Assembly (NCBI GenBank): GCA_951799445.1
Contig: OX637295.1
Coordinates: 4,216,001 to 4,280,000, forward strand
From: Pseudisothecium myosuroides
Lineage: Eukaryota > Streptophyta > Bryopsida > Hypnales > Lembophyllaceae
Direction of reading: 5' to 3'
DNA: 64,000 nucleotides
Positions 26,381-36,562 of this stretch are shown one piece after another; within the stretch, counting starts at the first letter, position 1, and each line of letters starts with the position of its first letter. The position numbers and the translations under genes were made by a program. The notes beneath the pieces were generated by a model. That model worked only from the letters and a program-made list of their open reading frames with translations. It had not been told where the DNA came from and did no database searches.

Positions 26381-27539
26381 TGGAATTTGAGTTACCAAGC
26401 CTTTAATTTGTGGTTATAAATCTGTTTGGAACTTTCATTGAAGTGTTTAAATACCTTCACTCAGTGTTGGAGTTATCATTGTGCCAAATTGCCAAATTGC
26501 TCTGTTATGTAAATTTTTTCCACAAAAAATCAGAGGTCGTAGGGCATCTCTAGCAATAAAACGGCCCCACAGCTAATTTGGTCCATTGAATGACCTCATG
26601 AAAAAGATATTTTTTCATCCAATTATTTTGGGGGAGCTCTTGTCTGATTGTATTTGTAGTGCAATGTGTTGGAAATTTGTTCATATGGGTTATTGAAGAA
26701 GATGCGAAGTGGCTTCGGGTCACCTTGTAGTGTATTTTGGAACACTTCTAGCTCTTCATTCTTGATTTGAATTTTATTCGTAAAAATGACATACTTAGAG
26801 ATCCCATCTAGTGAAGTGAGGTTTATCAAGTCTAGCTTCTACACCAATTTGCAATCTTAAAAAAAATCTCAAAAGCGGATACTTGATTGCAATTTGTACT
26901 TTGGAGTTTGGACATATAACCATAAATTATCGGAATTGATTTTCTCTGAATATCAAGTGATACACGGAATTTTGGCTTACACTATGATGTTCTACACAAA
27001 CTGAAGGATTTTAAAGTTCAAACTTGTTGTTGTGGGTTCATCTTTTCATGTCTAGATTCTGAATCATTATTACTTTTGTGTTTAATTCTTAGAGCATTTT
27101 CTCAATTGTTGATCCTTTAGATTGGTGACTAGTCTTCTCCCTAAATTGAGGCAGGACATGCCTTTGCACAAAGGGAGGGATCAAGGTATTTTTTTTGCAC
27201 AATTTTATTTTCTCTTAATCTTCAATGCACATTTCTCTTAATCTTCTCTTCTAGCTTGGAATTGCAATAGTGGGACCTAAACCTCCATTTACAAAGAAGA
27301 TAAATAATGGTGCTTTCTTGTCAAACACATTACTAACTTTTGACTAACATGGAATTAGAACTTGACAGTGCTATGATTGGAATTGTATCAAAATCACTTA
27401 AAATAGATACAAGATTGAGCATCGCAAATTGGACTTTGGATAACCAAAATAGACTCCTTTTAAAGTAAGCTAAGAAAAATTATAGGGCTACAACAAACCA
27501 TGCCCAAGAAAGGAGAGTCACACAAATAGTACTACACTT
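26381..27539. other. Intergenic, nothing recognised
   Basis: AT-rich, no convincing coding sequence or repeat boundary. The left end of a decayed piggyBac-like element that terminates at 27947 may lie here but was not found. Confidence 0.5.
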
Positions 27540-27947
27540 TTCCCACACATAATTATATCCTTGCATTGTAGGAATTTTTTAGATGCAAGTATAAGTTTTG
27601 ATTACATAAAATAATTTGACGGAATATGCCAAAAACAATCTTCAGTATGATCTATTTTAAAATTCAAAATCCATAGTACAAAAATTTCATACAAATGGCA
27701 GTCAAAGTAATCTAGAATTCTTTAGTACGGGCCAAAAAGAAAATTTCTTTCACTTCAAATGGTAATAAATTGCATTCTATAAGGTCAAACTTCTCAAACT
27801 TTTTACTATGTGATTTTATACAAGTGCATTACAAGATTTTAGAGTTAGACTCCTATGAAATTCATCGTCTTGTTTTGTTAGCTCAACGTAGTAGAAATGG
27901 CAATTTTGAGTGTTTTTTAGGAAAAGCAAACATTAACACTTTAGGTG
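27540..27947 (+). mobile_element. Right part of a decayed piggyBac-like element (PB-3)
   Basis: The right end (ACACTTTAGGTG followed by TCAA) and the preceding GGCAATTTTGAGTGTTTTTT correspond to the right end of PB-1. The left end is not identifiable. The same stretch occurs at about 53220-53640, so this insertion predates the segmental duplication. Confidence 0.55.
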
Positions 27948-28006
27948 TCAACACTTTCACTCTATATATTTCTTTCAACTTTTATGAATGGATTGATTCA
28001 CAAGAA

Positions 28007-28920
28007 CCCCTAAAATACCAAGGCCTCCTTTTGTAAAAATCCGCTCAAAACTTCATTTTTAGTATACAAAGCCAAAAAAACTAAAAATTACAATTTATTT
28101 GTGCATCTAATTATAGGATCTTGCAATGGACTATTGTGAAAATGTATGGAAAAAAAGTCAAAAACTTTGACTACATAGAATACATAATAAATGTGTTCAA
28201 AGTGAATAAAACATGGGGGTTTTGGCATTGTTACAAACTAGTTTATGAGAATTTGAATCTTCAAAACTTCAAATTTTTGCATAATGTGTATTTTGAATTA
28301 AAAAAATATCATAAGGAATTAAATTGATAGTCTAGGAAAAAAATTCCAAAAAATAACTTGATTTTCATTCTTTAAAAAATTGTTGATTAGAAGCAGACAT
28401 AAGATAGAGGGAAAACCTAATCCATTAATAGCTCTAAGATGGAATAAAAAAACACTAATACCAATGGTGACATTGTTTTAGCAATCAATATTAACCATGT
28501 TGAACATTATTATTCTGAAACAATATAAAAATTGAGCTCATAAACAAATCCATTATGTTATTTTTTCAAGAAGATGCTTTGATTGCCACCAAAAGAAGAT
28601 GCTCCATAACTTTTACATCATAAATCCAAATAGAATAAATCACAACTTTCCTTGTAAGAAAAAAATACAATCTAAAAAAAAAAAAAAATTTAATTTCAAG
28701 TTTTTGTGGATTCTTTTTGTTGCATATTAAATTAAAATTGGGATTATTGGTACTACTTTTGCTCCTAGGCACCAATTGAAATAAAAAATTATATTTTCAA
28801 AAAGACAATAATTTTTTCTATCTTAAAAAAAATTCAAAAACATTCAAAAAAAATTTGCTCAAAGGAACCTACCCAAATCCATTTTGTACCCTATAGGGAC
28901 ACTTGGACTTTAGCCGGGGG
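28007..28920 (+). mobile_element. Old piggyBac-like element (PB-9a), shared by both duplicated blocks
   Basis: Starts CCCCTAAAATACCAAGGCC, resembling the terminus of PB-1, and ends near CTTGGACTTTAGCCGGGGG. The TTAA flanks are eroded (AGAA on the left, ATAA on the right). The homologous right end at 55481 in the other block is cleaner (GGAACTTTAGGGA then TTAA). It contains the intact TTAA at 28491-28494 that is the empty counterpart of PB-7. Confidence 0.7.
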
Positions 28921-28984
28921 ATAAATAAAGTAAAGTAGAACCATTTTATTTTATTCTTATATCAATTTGACAATCATTCTCAAC

Positions 28985-29590
28985 GCAAGGCGTTAAATTA
29001 ATCTCACAAAGTGGAACCCGCAGGGTAAAAACGCATAAATTGGGGGCATAAAAGTAAAATCTTGCCCCTATATTGAGCCGTGTCTAGGGTTAGATGTAGG
29101 CCCTTCTTAACTAATTTGGGACCTCTGATTGCAAATATGAATTAAGAAATAAAAAAAATAATAATATGTGAAAAATAAAAAATTCCTGCGTTCTCTCCAG
29201 GGTAAAATTCTTGTATTTTCACCCTACAGGGCTCACTTTGTGGGACGTTTTTTTTTTTTTTTTTGAAACACATGGACAATTTCCATTGAACGGGGAAACC
29301 GTACAGTGGACCAGGGGAACAAGTCCCCGGCGTCAAACTTGTTTACACTTTCAGACAACTAAGCGCCTACCGCTAAAACTCAACACAGTCGAACCAAGCA
29401 GGCTAATTGAAACTCCCCATTTTGGGGAGATTCAGGTTCCATGAAATCTGTCGTCTAACTCGGGAGCTAAAAAAGCCCGATTGTAATCAATTATTGTCAA
29501 ACCTCCTCAGATAGGTCTCCGTCTTGTTTGAGTAAAGCTCGCATAGTTTGCTCGTTTTGAGCCGGGTTGTGGGATGGGTTTAATGTCCTG
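28985..29590. mobile_element. 606-bp insertion with 10-bp target duplication (Mutator-like?)
   Basis: CATTCTCAAC is directly repeated at 28975-28984 and 29591-29600. The homologous site in block B (about 55547) has only one diverged copy and no insertion. The ends GGCGTTAAATTAATCTCACA and GGACATTAAACCCATCCCAC (inverse complement of the right end) are imperfect inverted repeats. A 9-10-bp duplication with TIRs suggests a Mutator-like element. It contains a run of 16 T at about 29246-29261, so a retroposed piece inside is possible. Confidence 0.75.
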
Positions 29591-29756
29591 CATTCTCAAC
29601 TAGCAGACTAGGTGTGAGTTGTATTATTGAAACTGCACACAATGTCACATTGATAAAGAATTTTATGAAGATAAAGGGTCCGAATATTGTTTGTGAGAAA
29701 TGTCAAGTCTGAAATTTGAGGCAAATTGCCTTGTAGTGGCAAAAAGAAGTTGATAT

Positions 29757-30283
29757 CATTAGAAGAAAAATGGACCCTCAAGAGGGCTCCTTCCCTTTGC
29801 AAAGGGGCTGTGAGTTCCCCGCAATGGAACTCATAGGCCCTTTGGGGGACAATGGCCACTATTCATCATCAATGATGAATAGTGGCCACAATAAAAAAAT
29901 ATTAAAAAAATATTAAAATATTAAAAAATATTAAAAAATTAAAAAAATATAATAAAAAAATATTAAAAAATATTAAAAAAATATTAAAAATATTAAAATA
30001 TTAATAAAAATAATAATAAAATAATGATTCAGGCTGACGAGGAAAATTTCGGCCACATTAGATTTGTGAATTCTGAAATTCTGCATTTAATTTAATATTA
30101 ATATTTTTAAATATTTTTTAAATTATTTTATTGCACTGTTCCGCCAGTTCGCTGTCCTGAACAAACCCCCCGTTCGCTGGGCCAAAAAAAAAAAAAAAAA
30201 AAAAAAAATTCTGTTTATCCGGACAGCGTTCCCTGCTGTCCGGGAACTCACAGACCTCCCGAGGGTCCATTTTTCTTCTAATG
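29757..30283. mobile_element. CATTAG-family element (CT-1)
   Basis: The ends CATTAGAAGAAAAATGGACC and its inverse complement match for about 25 bp. Further in are paired GGGAACTCACAG / CTGTGAGTTCCC blocks. At 29853-29888 is an almost perfect 36-nt palindrome (TGGCCACTATTCATCATC and its inverse), followed by a long ATATT(A)n tract. It is 527 bp and absent from the homologous position in block B (about 55715), so it inserted after the duplication. The flanks show no obvious target duplication. Confidence 0.82.
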
Positions 30284-33200
30284 TTCAATAATATTTTTAT
30301 TGTTATAAGCCCTTGATCAATCACAGAATACAAGTCTTTATTTATATTTACAAATCAATCAGACATTTTATTTATTGGAATAACGAACATTATTCAACAT
30401 TATATTGATAATGTTGTAAGTCCTCCTGATTCTTGAAGATTCAATTTATTGTAAATAAATTCTATATAGAAAGTGAACAATTTCTAGATGTCCATTTAAT
30501 CTTCATATTTTCTAAATCAGTCTCAACATAATGGTCTGCTTGGGCAACATTACCGATGATGTTAATATCAACTATACTTCCACCATTAACCACGGCCAAG
30601 CAATCAACGTTGTCTGCAATTGGGACGAACAAGTTTTGTCGAGTTAGTTCAAAATCTACGATGGTACTATTAAGACCTGAAAAGTGAAGTCATGTTTGGA
30701 TACACGACGCGTTGCACTCCATTGGTATTGTAGCATATACTGATGTTGGAAACTAGTACTATCGGATAGGTGATGAGGTCTTTCAAATGCTGTAGAAAAT
30801 CTGGTAACCCAAGTTAGTACAATTTTGATCAAAATAATTATCAATTGATGCAAAGTATTGTGATTTGCTATTATGGGCAATTTCGTAAAAATGGCATGAA
30901 AAGAGTTCAGAACGGCCATTCTGAAATCTATACCTGTCCTAGATGGTTCAGAATGGCTGTTCTGAAATCTATATCTGTCTAAGATGGTGAAAATGGCACA
31001 TTGTCAAAGTGGCACTTGGAATACTACCATTTTAACAAAACTACCTATTATTGTAAATCTAAAATTGATATGAGTTTTGTAACATGATTGTAAAATTAAC
31101 ATTACCTGTGTGACAACAATCCAAATGTCTTCTTTGAATATGGTATTTATTGTTCCTGAGTCAAAAATCGTTCCTCCAAACCATGAACTCGAGTTGTATT
31201 CTAATGACGTTGTTGAGATATGCCATTTACGCTAATCCCCATCATATTGACCCAATTAAAAAAGCGATTATTGTTCAAAATTGGAGTGTACACCAATTGC
31301 AATTCGTTAGTGTCAAGAACCCCAAATACCAAGGTTGAAGTTAAAGTTGTCAAAACAACGTAGGGAACAAGGCAATAAGAAAACACATTGACGGAGTTCA
31401 ATGCACTTAGTTGGTTGGGCAAGGAAATACACCCACGACCAAATCCAACAATGCCATCAGTACGTCCAATGCTGTCTGTGTTATTATTCATACACCCAAA
31501 AAGAATGTTTGGAACCCTCTCCCTTTGCATTGTTGAATGAAATGGTTTCAGTTGACAATATTCCCTCATATTCACTTCCAGCTTTGGCATAAGCATAGTG
31601 GATTTCGCATGTGTGGAGACTATTACAAAAGGCTAGGTTTCCCAACTGCAATACAAGTCCATATACATTCAAATTTAGATCACAATCATTCAATCTTCAA
31701 ATATTATTAGTACAAAAATGATGATCACAAGCATCTCTCATAGAAAGAAAATACTAGATTATGCCAAACTCACTCCTTAACCCCCTAAATATCCATGTGC
31801 TAGAAATTGACAAATATTCACAAAACTACAAAAATCAACACTCTTAAACAAAAAGGGCTATCAATCAAATTTTATTCCTTTTTTAGAAGTTGTAACCAGA
31901 TCTTATTTACCACAACTTTATTTTTTCAACTACTGCATCTTCATTAAAGTTGGACTCTGTACAAGTTTGTTGGTTTCCCTAATCTCAAAAAAAAATATGT
32001 GAAAATCCCCCCAAAATCTGATACTGTATTTTACCAAGTAACCAAAACAATTGAAAATACTCTAGCTGGAAGAAACGTCTTCTATGACGAGTCCTGTTTG
32101 TGAGCTTACCAGCGTTCGGTTACAATTGGAGCTGCTGCAAGATTCTGCCAAGTGAGTGCTGGACTTGGAGGGATCGAAAAACGGATTGGTTTCATTGTAG
32201 CATTGGATGCAAGGGACACATTGCACCCACATCAAATCACTCCCGGTGTCCATAATGAGAACGAATTTCTGCACAGGAGTGCCCAAGTACACAGTCATGA
32301 CGTATTCTAACTCTCCCTCGGGTTCCGCGGAGCCGATGGAGGTGTTGAATTCCACAGCAGCAACCAAGCCCCGGCACTCCATGCGAGCACTTTCGCGTGC
32401 AGCTGCGGCGTGGTAGCGGGCCTCAGTGGTGGTGCCTGGCACACTGAGTGCGGACTCTGGGTGGTCTCGGTGCATCAAGGTAGCTCGAAGTACCTGCATG
32501 AATGAGAGGTAGCGACGTTCAAGCACTCATCGTCAATTTCGTTAAATTGGTGCGATTTTGGACATCTATGTACATATTGCTCTCCAAACTAGGTCAGTAT
32601 AGATTTACGTTTCAATCTGCGAGCCACAGGAAGTGTCAAAGGAGTGGAATACTGTCAATTTAACAGAATTCATTTGACGTTACTAGCAAGAATGAGTGAA
32701 AACTATCCGTAGAAAAGATCTGAGATTTTAGTGAAGCATTGAAGCAACTATTACTGAATCAAGTGGAGGGGATGAGATCGCCTCTGAAGTGGAAGAGCCG
32801 CCACTCAGACTCAACTTCTCAAGGAGGTTATTCATTTGGAGATATAATGCTAAATTTGGATCGAGACCATTGAATCAAGAGTGTTCAAAGAGTGGACAGT
32901 ACATTAATTTTTCTTCATCAGCAGGTTGACCATGAACTGCCACATACATTATGAGTTATTAACGTCTACTTCTCAACGAAAGAAAACTTGACCACAGTAT
33001 GACTGAGTTCATTTTCTTCTAGCAAGTCGAGAGTGTACTAATTCACCAGACCTAGTGCGCTAGTGAATACAAACAGAGCCTCCAAAGTAAAGTTAGAGAA
33101 TTCTTCGGTTCTGGTCCTATCAAGGCGTGCTCCAGAATGATGTTACAAATGAAACCAAGTGAAGCCCTTGCTAAATGTGTCCACGTGACTTCCTCAGTAG

Positions 33201-33473
33201 AATTACCGCAAATAGTCTCTTCATTCTTTGGACAGGTCAGAGTTAATATTCTTCTTCCGTTACAAAAGTAATGAATTTCACCTCCCATTCTAAACTTAGC
33301 TACACTAATGTTTGACTGCGGAGGTAAACAAAGCACCCAGCGACTGCGAGAATTGTGAGATTTATAGAGAAATCTATCTTTCACCTTGTTGGAGTTGAAC
33401 TCCACTAATCCCCTCTGCTGCGCATTCGCAAGCCCCGAAGCTCCTGACAAGGCCAGCAATGCGAGCCCCCAAC

Positions 33474-34519
33474 TTGCAATGAACAGGAAGTACCGGCATC
33501 TAGTTACGACCTAGCCGAAATTTTTTGAAGATTTCCGAATGGCATAGAAATGTTTAGGATGGGTTACCGAATGAAAAAATAATATTTTCGGAAATGGACC
33601 GGGTAGGAAAATTAAACCTTGGCAATTTGGCCGTCCGTCCTAGGGATATGTAGGAAAATTACCGATGTAAATACCTTTTTCTTGGCGGGTAGCCGACTAG
33701 TCATATACTTTCTAGGAAATTTTTTTAATGTGTACATAGTATACTTATATTCTTATAAAGTTATAAGTCTATCACACATTCACACCAACTCACCAATTAT
33801 CATTTGTTAAGAGGCATCAACAGTGAATGGCTTTTACTCACTGTCAATCTGTAAAAGTGTGAAATTGAAAATCTACAGTGCTAACCATCCTCCGGAAAAT
33901 ACTTGGACCCTCTTTGGGATCCTTGTATTTTTAGACGGCTACATCCTTGGCCCTAGTTTGGTAGGGGCTTAGCCAAATTCAATCCCTGCCAAGGATACAT
34001 CAAACAAAAAAGTGGGGAGCCTCCGGAAAATACTTGGACCCTCTTTGGGATCCTTGTATTTTTAGAAGGCTACATCCTTGGCCCTAGTTTGGTAGGGGCT
34101 TAGCCAAATTCAATCCCTGCCAAGGATACATCAAACAAAAAAGTGGGGAGCCTCCGGAAAATACTTGGACCCTCTTTGGGATCCTTGTATTTTTAGAAGG
34201 CTACATCCTTGGCCCTAGTTTGGTAGGGGCTTAGCCAAATTCAATTCCTATCAAGGATACATCAAACAAAAAAATGGGGACTAGAAATAAAACTCCCCCA
34301 CGAAAACAAAAAACTAGCTCTATTTTCCACATTCAGGAAAATGGCCAAATGGAAATACAGAAATCCGGCAAATTGCCTAATGAAAATTCAAAATGTAGGA
34401 TTGCAACCGGAAAAAAATCCACTTCTCAGGCTGACTTCCGAGTAAAATTGAAAAAAACCGAGCCAGCTTCAAGAATTAAGGAAATGGTCCGTTTATTGTA
34501 AGGATACTTCCCGGACAGT
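33474..34519. mobile_element. 1,046-bp hAT- or Mutator-like insertion in protease exon 1
   Basis: GCCCCCAAC is present at 33465-33473 and at 34520-34528. In the minus orientation this is GTTGGGGGC, which occurs once in intact exon 1 relatives (with one base difference). This gives an 8- or 9-bp target duplication. The ends carry imperfect inverted repeats around GGAAGTA(T/C)C (left TTGCAATGAACAGGAAGTAC, right inverse ACTGTCCGGGAAGTATCC). CA.TG near the ends fits the hAT superfamily; 9 bp would fit Mutator. No transposase. It contains the three-copy 131-bp tandem repeat. Confidence 0.85.
33889..34277 (+). repeat. 131-bp tandem repeat, three nearly identical copies
   Basis: Units start at 33889, 34020 and 34151 with CCTCCGGAAAATACTTGGAC and run through GCCAAATTCAATCCC to GTGGGGAG. 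Copies differ at only a few positions, so the array is young. It lies inside the 1,046-bp insertion in copy A. Confidence 0.95.
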
Positions 34520-34565
34520 GCCCCCAACAACAAGAAGTAAGCCCAAGCCCCCTTCCAGCTGCCAT

Positions 34566-35312
34566 GGTCGGTAGCTAAGTTGTCAGTAATCAGTACACAA
34601 GCTCACTAATTAAATACCAACACATTCGAATTGAAAACCCCAAGTACAGTACAACTGAAGCTTCTGGAACTGCCTCGAATGCTTGTTCCTTTAAGTACTG
34701 ACCTTGGTGCAGCAAATGCAATGGAAAACGCGACCTTCTTAAGCACACCCAAGTGAACTGCAACTCATGAAGTGGTTTCTTCGAACATCTTGAGCTGCAC
34801 AGTTACGACAAGTACAATTAAAGTAGCTTCTCACATACTCTGTACATGCAAAGCTCACAAATTAAGATATTGTTTTAGGTGGCCACCAATTTCTCCCCCC
34901 AATTTTCCGCCAATGTAGGCTAAAGCTTCTCCGCTCTATCATCCTTACAAATCCAGCATCACGCTTACGCCTCGAGTTACGTCTGCACGGACAGAAGTTT
35001 GGAGGTGGTTTCTCCCACAGAAAGATGGAGTTTCAATCACACGCTATCAAGAAAGAAGCACAAAGATAGGAGGTGCGAATTCTGTGCATGCTCCAAGAAT
35101 TGCTCCTATTTAATTAGATCATCAAGTGTTACTATAGGAATGAAAAATTGTCAAGGGATGAATTGGTGTCAATTTGGGATTTACTATTGTACAATTTTGT
35201 GAGTGGTTGGGGATCAAGTTTAATTTGGAACGATAAACAAAATTTCAGTGTAAAGAATGTGGAGTTATGAGAGGTGGGACACTTTGTGCCGTCCTAATTA
35301 CATGCACCATGT
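34566..35312 (-). promoter_or_regulatory. Upstream region of protease copy A
   Basis: Close homologue of the region upstream of intact copy B (58739-59490), with matching blocks throughout. Probably promoter and 5' leader in ancestry, now upstream of a dead gene. No specific factor sites are claimed. Confidence 0.6.
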
Positions 35313-35365
35313 TGCACTGAGCCACTGACTAATCCCGGGAGCCACCGGAGAAATCTATCTTTGAC

Positions 35366-35478
35366 CTTGTTGGAGTTGAACTCTAGTAATCCCCTCTGTT
35401 GCGCAATGGCAAGCCCCGAAGCTCCTAACAAGGCCAGCAAAGCCAGCACCCAACAACAAGCCCCCTTCGGGCTGCCAT
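35366..35478 (-). pseudogene. Orphan first exon of the aspartic protease (copy C)
   Basis: Third copy of exon 1: LALLALLGASGLAIAQQRGL and a GT donor after the NSNK codons. The ATG at 35478 is out of frame because 13 bases are missing from the signal-peptide part compared with copy B. Upstream homology runs to about 36065. Downstream homology stops inside the SINE-like sequence near 35313, where copy A upstream DNA begins. No exons 2-4 follow. Confidence 0.85.
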
Positions 35479-36065
35479 GGTCGGTAATCACTGCACTAGA
35501 AACTCACTAAATTTATGCCTAAGCATTCAAATTGAAGAACCCCAAGTAAGCTTACAACTGAAATGCCTGCGGAACTGGAATGCTTGTTCCTTTAAGTACT
35601 GACTAACCTTGATGCAGCCAATGCAACTCATGAGTTGGTGTCTTTGAAGATCTTGAGCTGCACAGCCACGGCTTGTACAATTAAAGGAGCTTCTCACATA
35701 CATGCAAAACGCACAAATTAAGAAATTGTTTTGGGCTGCCACCATTTCAAATGGCTCCCCCCAATTCTCGGCCAATTCAAGCTTATTCGCTGCACAAAAG
35801 TCGGCATGCTTATGTCTCCAAGTAGTGCTTATGTCCTCTCCAGAAGCCGATGGAGTTTCAACAAGTGTAGTGTGCCCAGTGCCGTTGACACAGTCAAAAT
35901 AAAAGTAGAAGTAATTTTTTAATTGAAAATAACTCAAAAATCCATGACTTTCACATTGTAGGTCAAAATGCCACAAAACAAAGTCCATGCACCCCTCCTT
36001 GTCAAGGACTTTCCGATAGTATCAAGAGTGCAACTGGGGATGTACCGTCCAGGAGGTCTCATTGT
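35479..36065 (-). promoter_or_regulatory. Duplicated protease upstream region (copy C)
   Basis: First ~290 bp homologous to 58739-59070 (for example the CTTGAGCTGCACAG block). It drives only an orphan exon here. Beyond about 35780 similarity to copy B fades. Confidence 0.5.
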
Positions 36066-36069
36066 AACA

Positions 36070-36235
36070 CATTAGAGAAAATCTGGGGCCTCCAGAGGGC
36101 TGCTCCACAGCCTTCCGAGGGACCCTGAAATTTACTTTTTTTTTGCAAAAAAATTACTTTTTCCCCTATTTCCGCGCAGTAGAAACTACAGCGACAGTGG
36201 CGCAAGAACCGATATTCACAAGTTAAAAACATATA

Positions 36236-36292
<57 letters not shown>

Positions 36293-36490
36293 TTTTTAAC
36301 TTACAAAAATTATTTAAAAAAAATAAAATTTTAAAAAATAAAAAAATAGATATTTCTGACCGTTTCGGCGAGCAATCAACCAAGCTGACTATTCACCGAG
36401 GGATAGTTCTGGAGTGACAAGTCAAGCATTTTAATAACTTGGCTTGTTACTCCGGAGCAGCCCTCCGGAGGGTTGTTTTTTTTTCTAATG
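36070..36490. mobile_element. CATTAG-family element (CT-4) with an (AT)n tract
   Basis: The left end CATTAGAGAAAATCTGGGG and the inverse right end CATTAGAAAAAAAAACAACC are followed by matching inner blocks CCAGAGGGCTGCTCC / CCGGAGGGCTGCTCC. The centre has about 23 AT dinucleotides (36239-36284) and T and A runs. It is 421 bp. Confidence 0.8.
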
Positions 36491-36533
36491 AAACAAACAA
36501 AACAAAATAAACAACCTAATTTAAGATAATGTA

Positions 36534-36562
36534 GATGGATGGATGGATGGATGGATGGATGG
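36534..36562 (+). repeat. GGAT tetranucleotide microsatellite
   Basis: About seven uninterrupted copies of GGAT. Confidence 0.95.

Larger units (their letters stand above)
30462..34565 (-). pseudogene. Nepenthesin-like aspartic protease, broken copy A
   Basis: Same gene as the intact copy at 55868-58738. The exon 1 start (ATG at 34565, MAAGRGLGLTSCCWG) and the rest of exon 1 (33473-33385, LALLALSGASGLANAQQRGL) are separated by a 1,046-bp insertion. Exon 2 is 32493-32110, still open, with MDTGSDLMWVQC. Exon 3 is 31645-31106: an extra base near 31540 shifts the frame before VPNILFGCMNNN, and a loss of about 10 bases near 31215 shifts it again before FDSGT. Exon 4 is 30789-30462, two bases shorter than copy B, another frame change. 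Splice borders are still recognisable at all junctions. An approximate tandem duplication of about 41 bp (30905-30990) sits in intron 3. A functional protease cannot be made without several repairs, so I call it a pseudogene. Confidence 0.9.

Noticed and set aside
27770..28036. 88-codon open frame as a small gene
   Set aside because: It spans the end of one decayed transposon and the start of another; its duplicate at about 53.5 kb is not open in the same way.
29640..30460. CATTAG element CT-1 having a TA or TTA target duplication
   Set aside because: The empty homologous site near 55715 does not fit a clean short duplication at the visible borders, so no target length is claimed.
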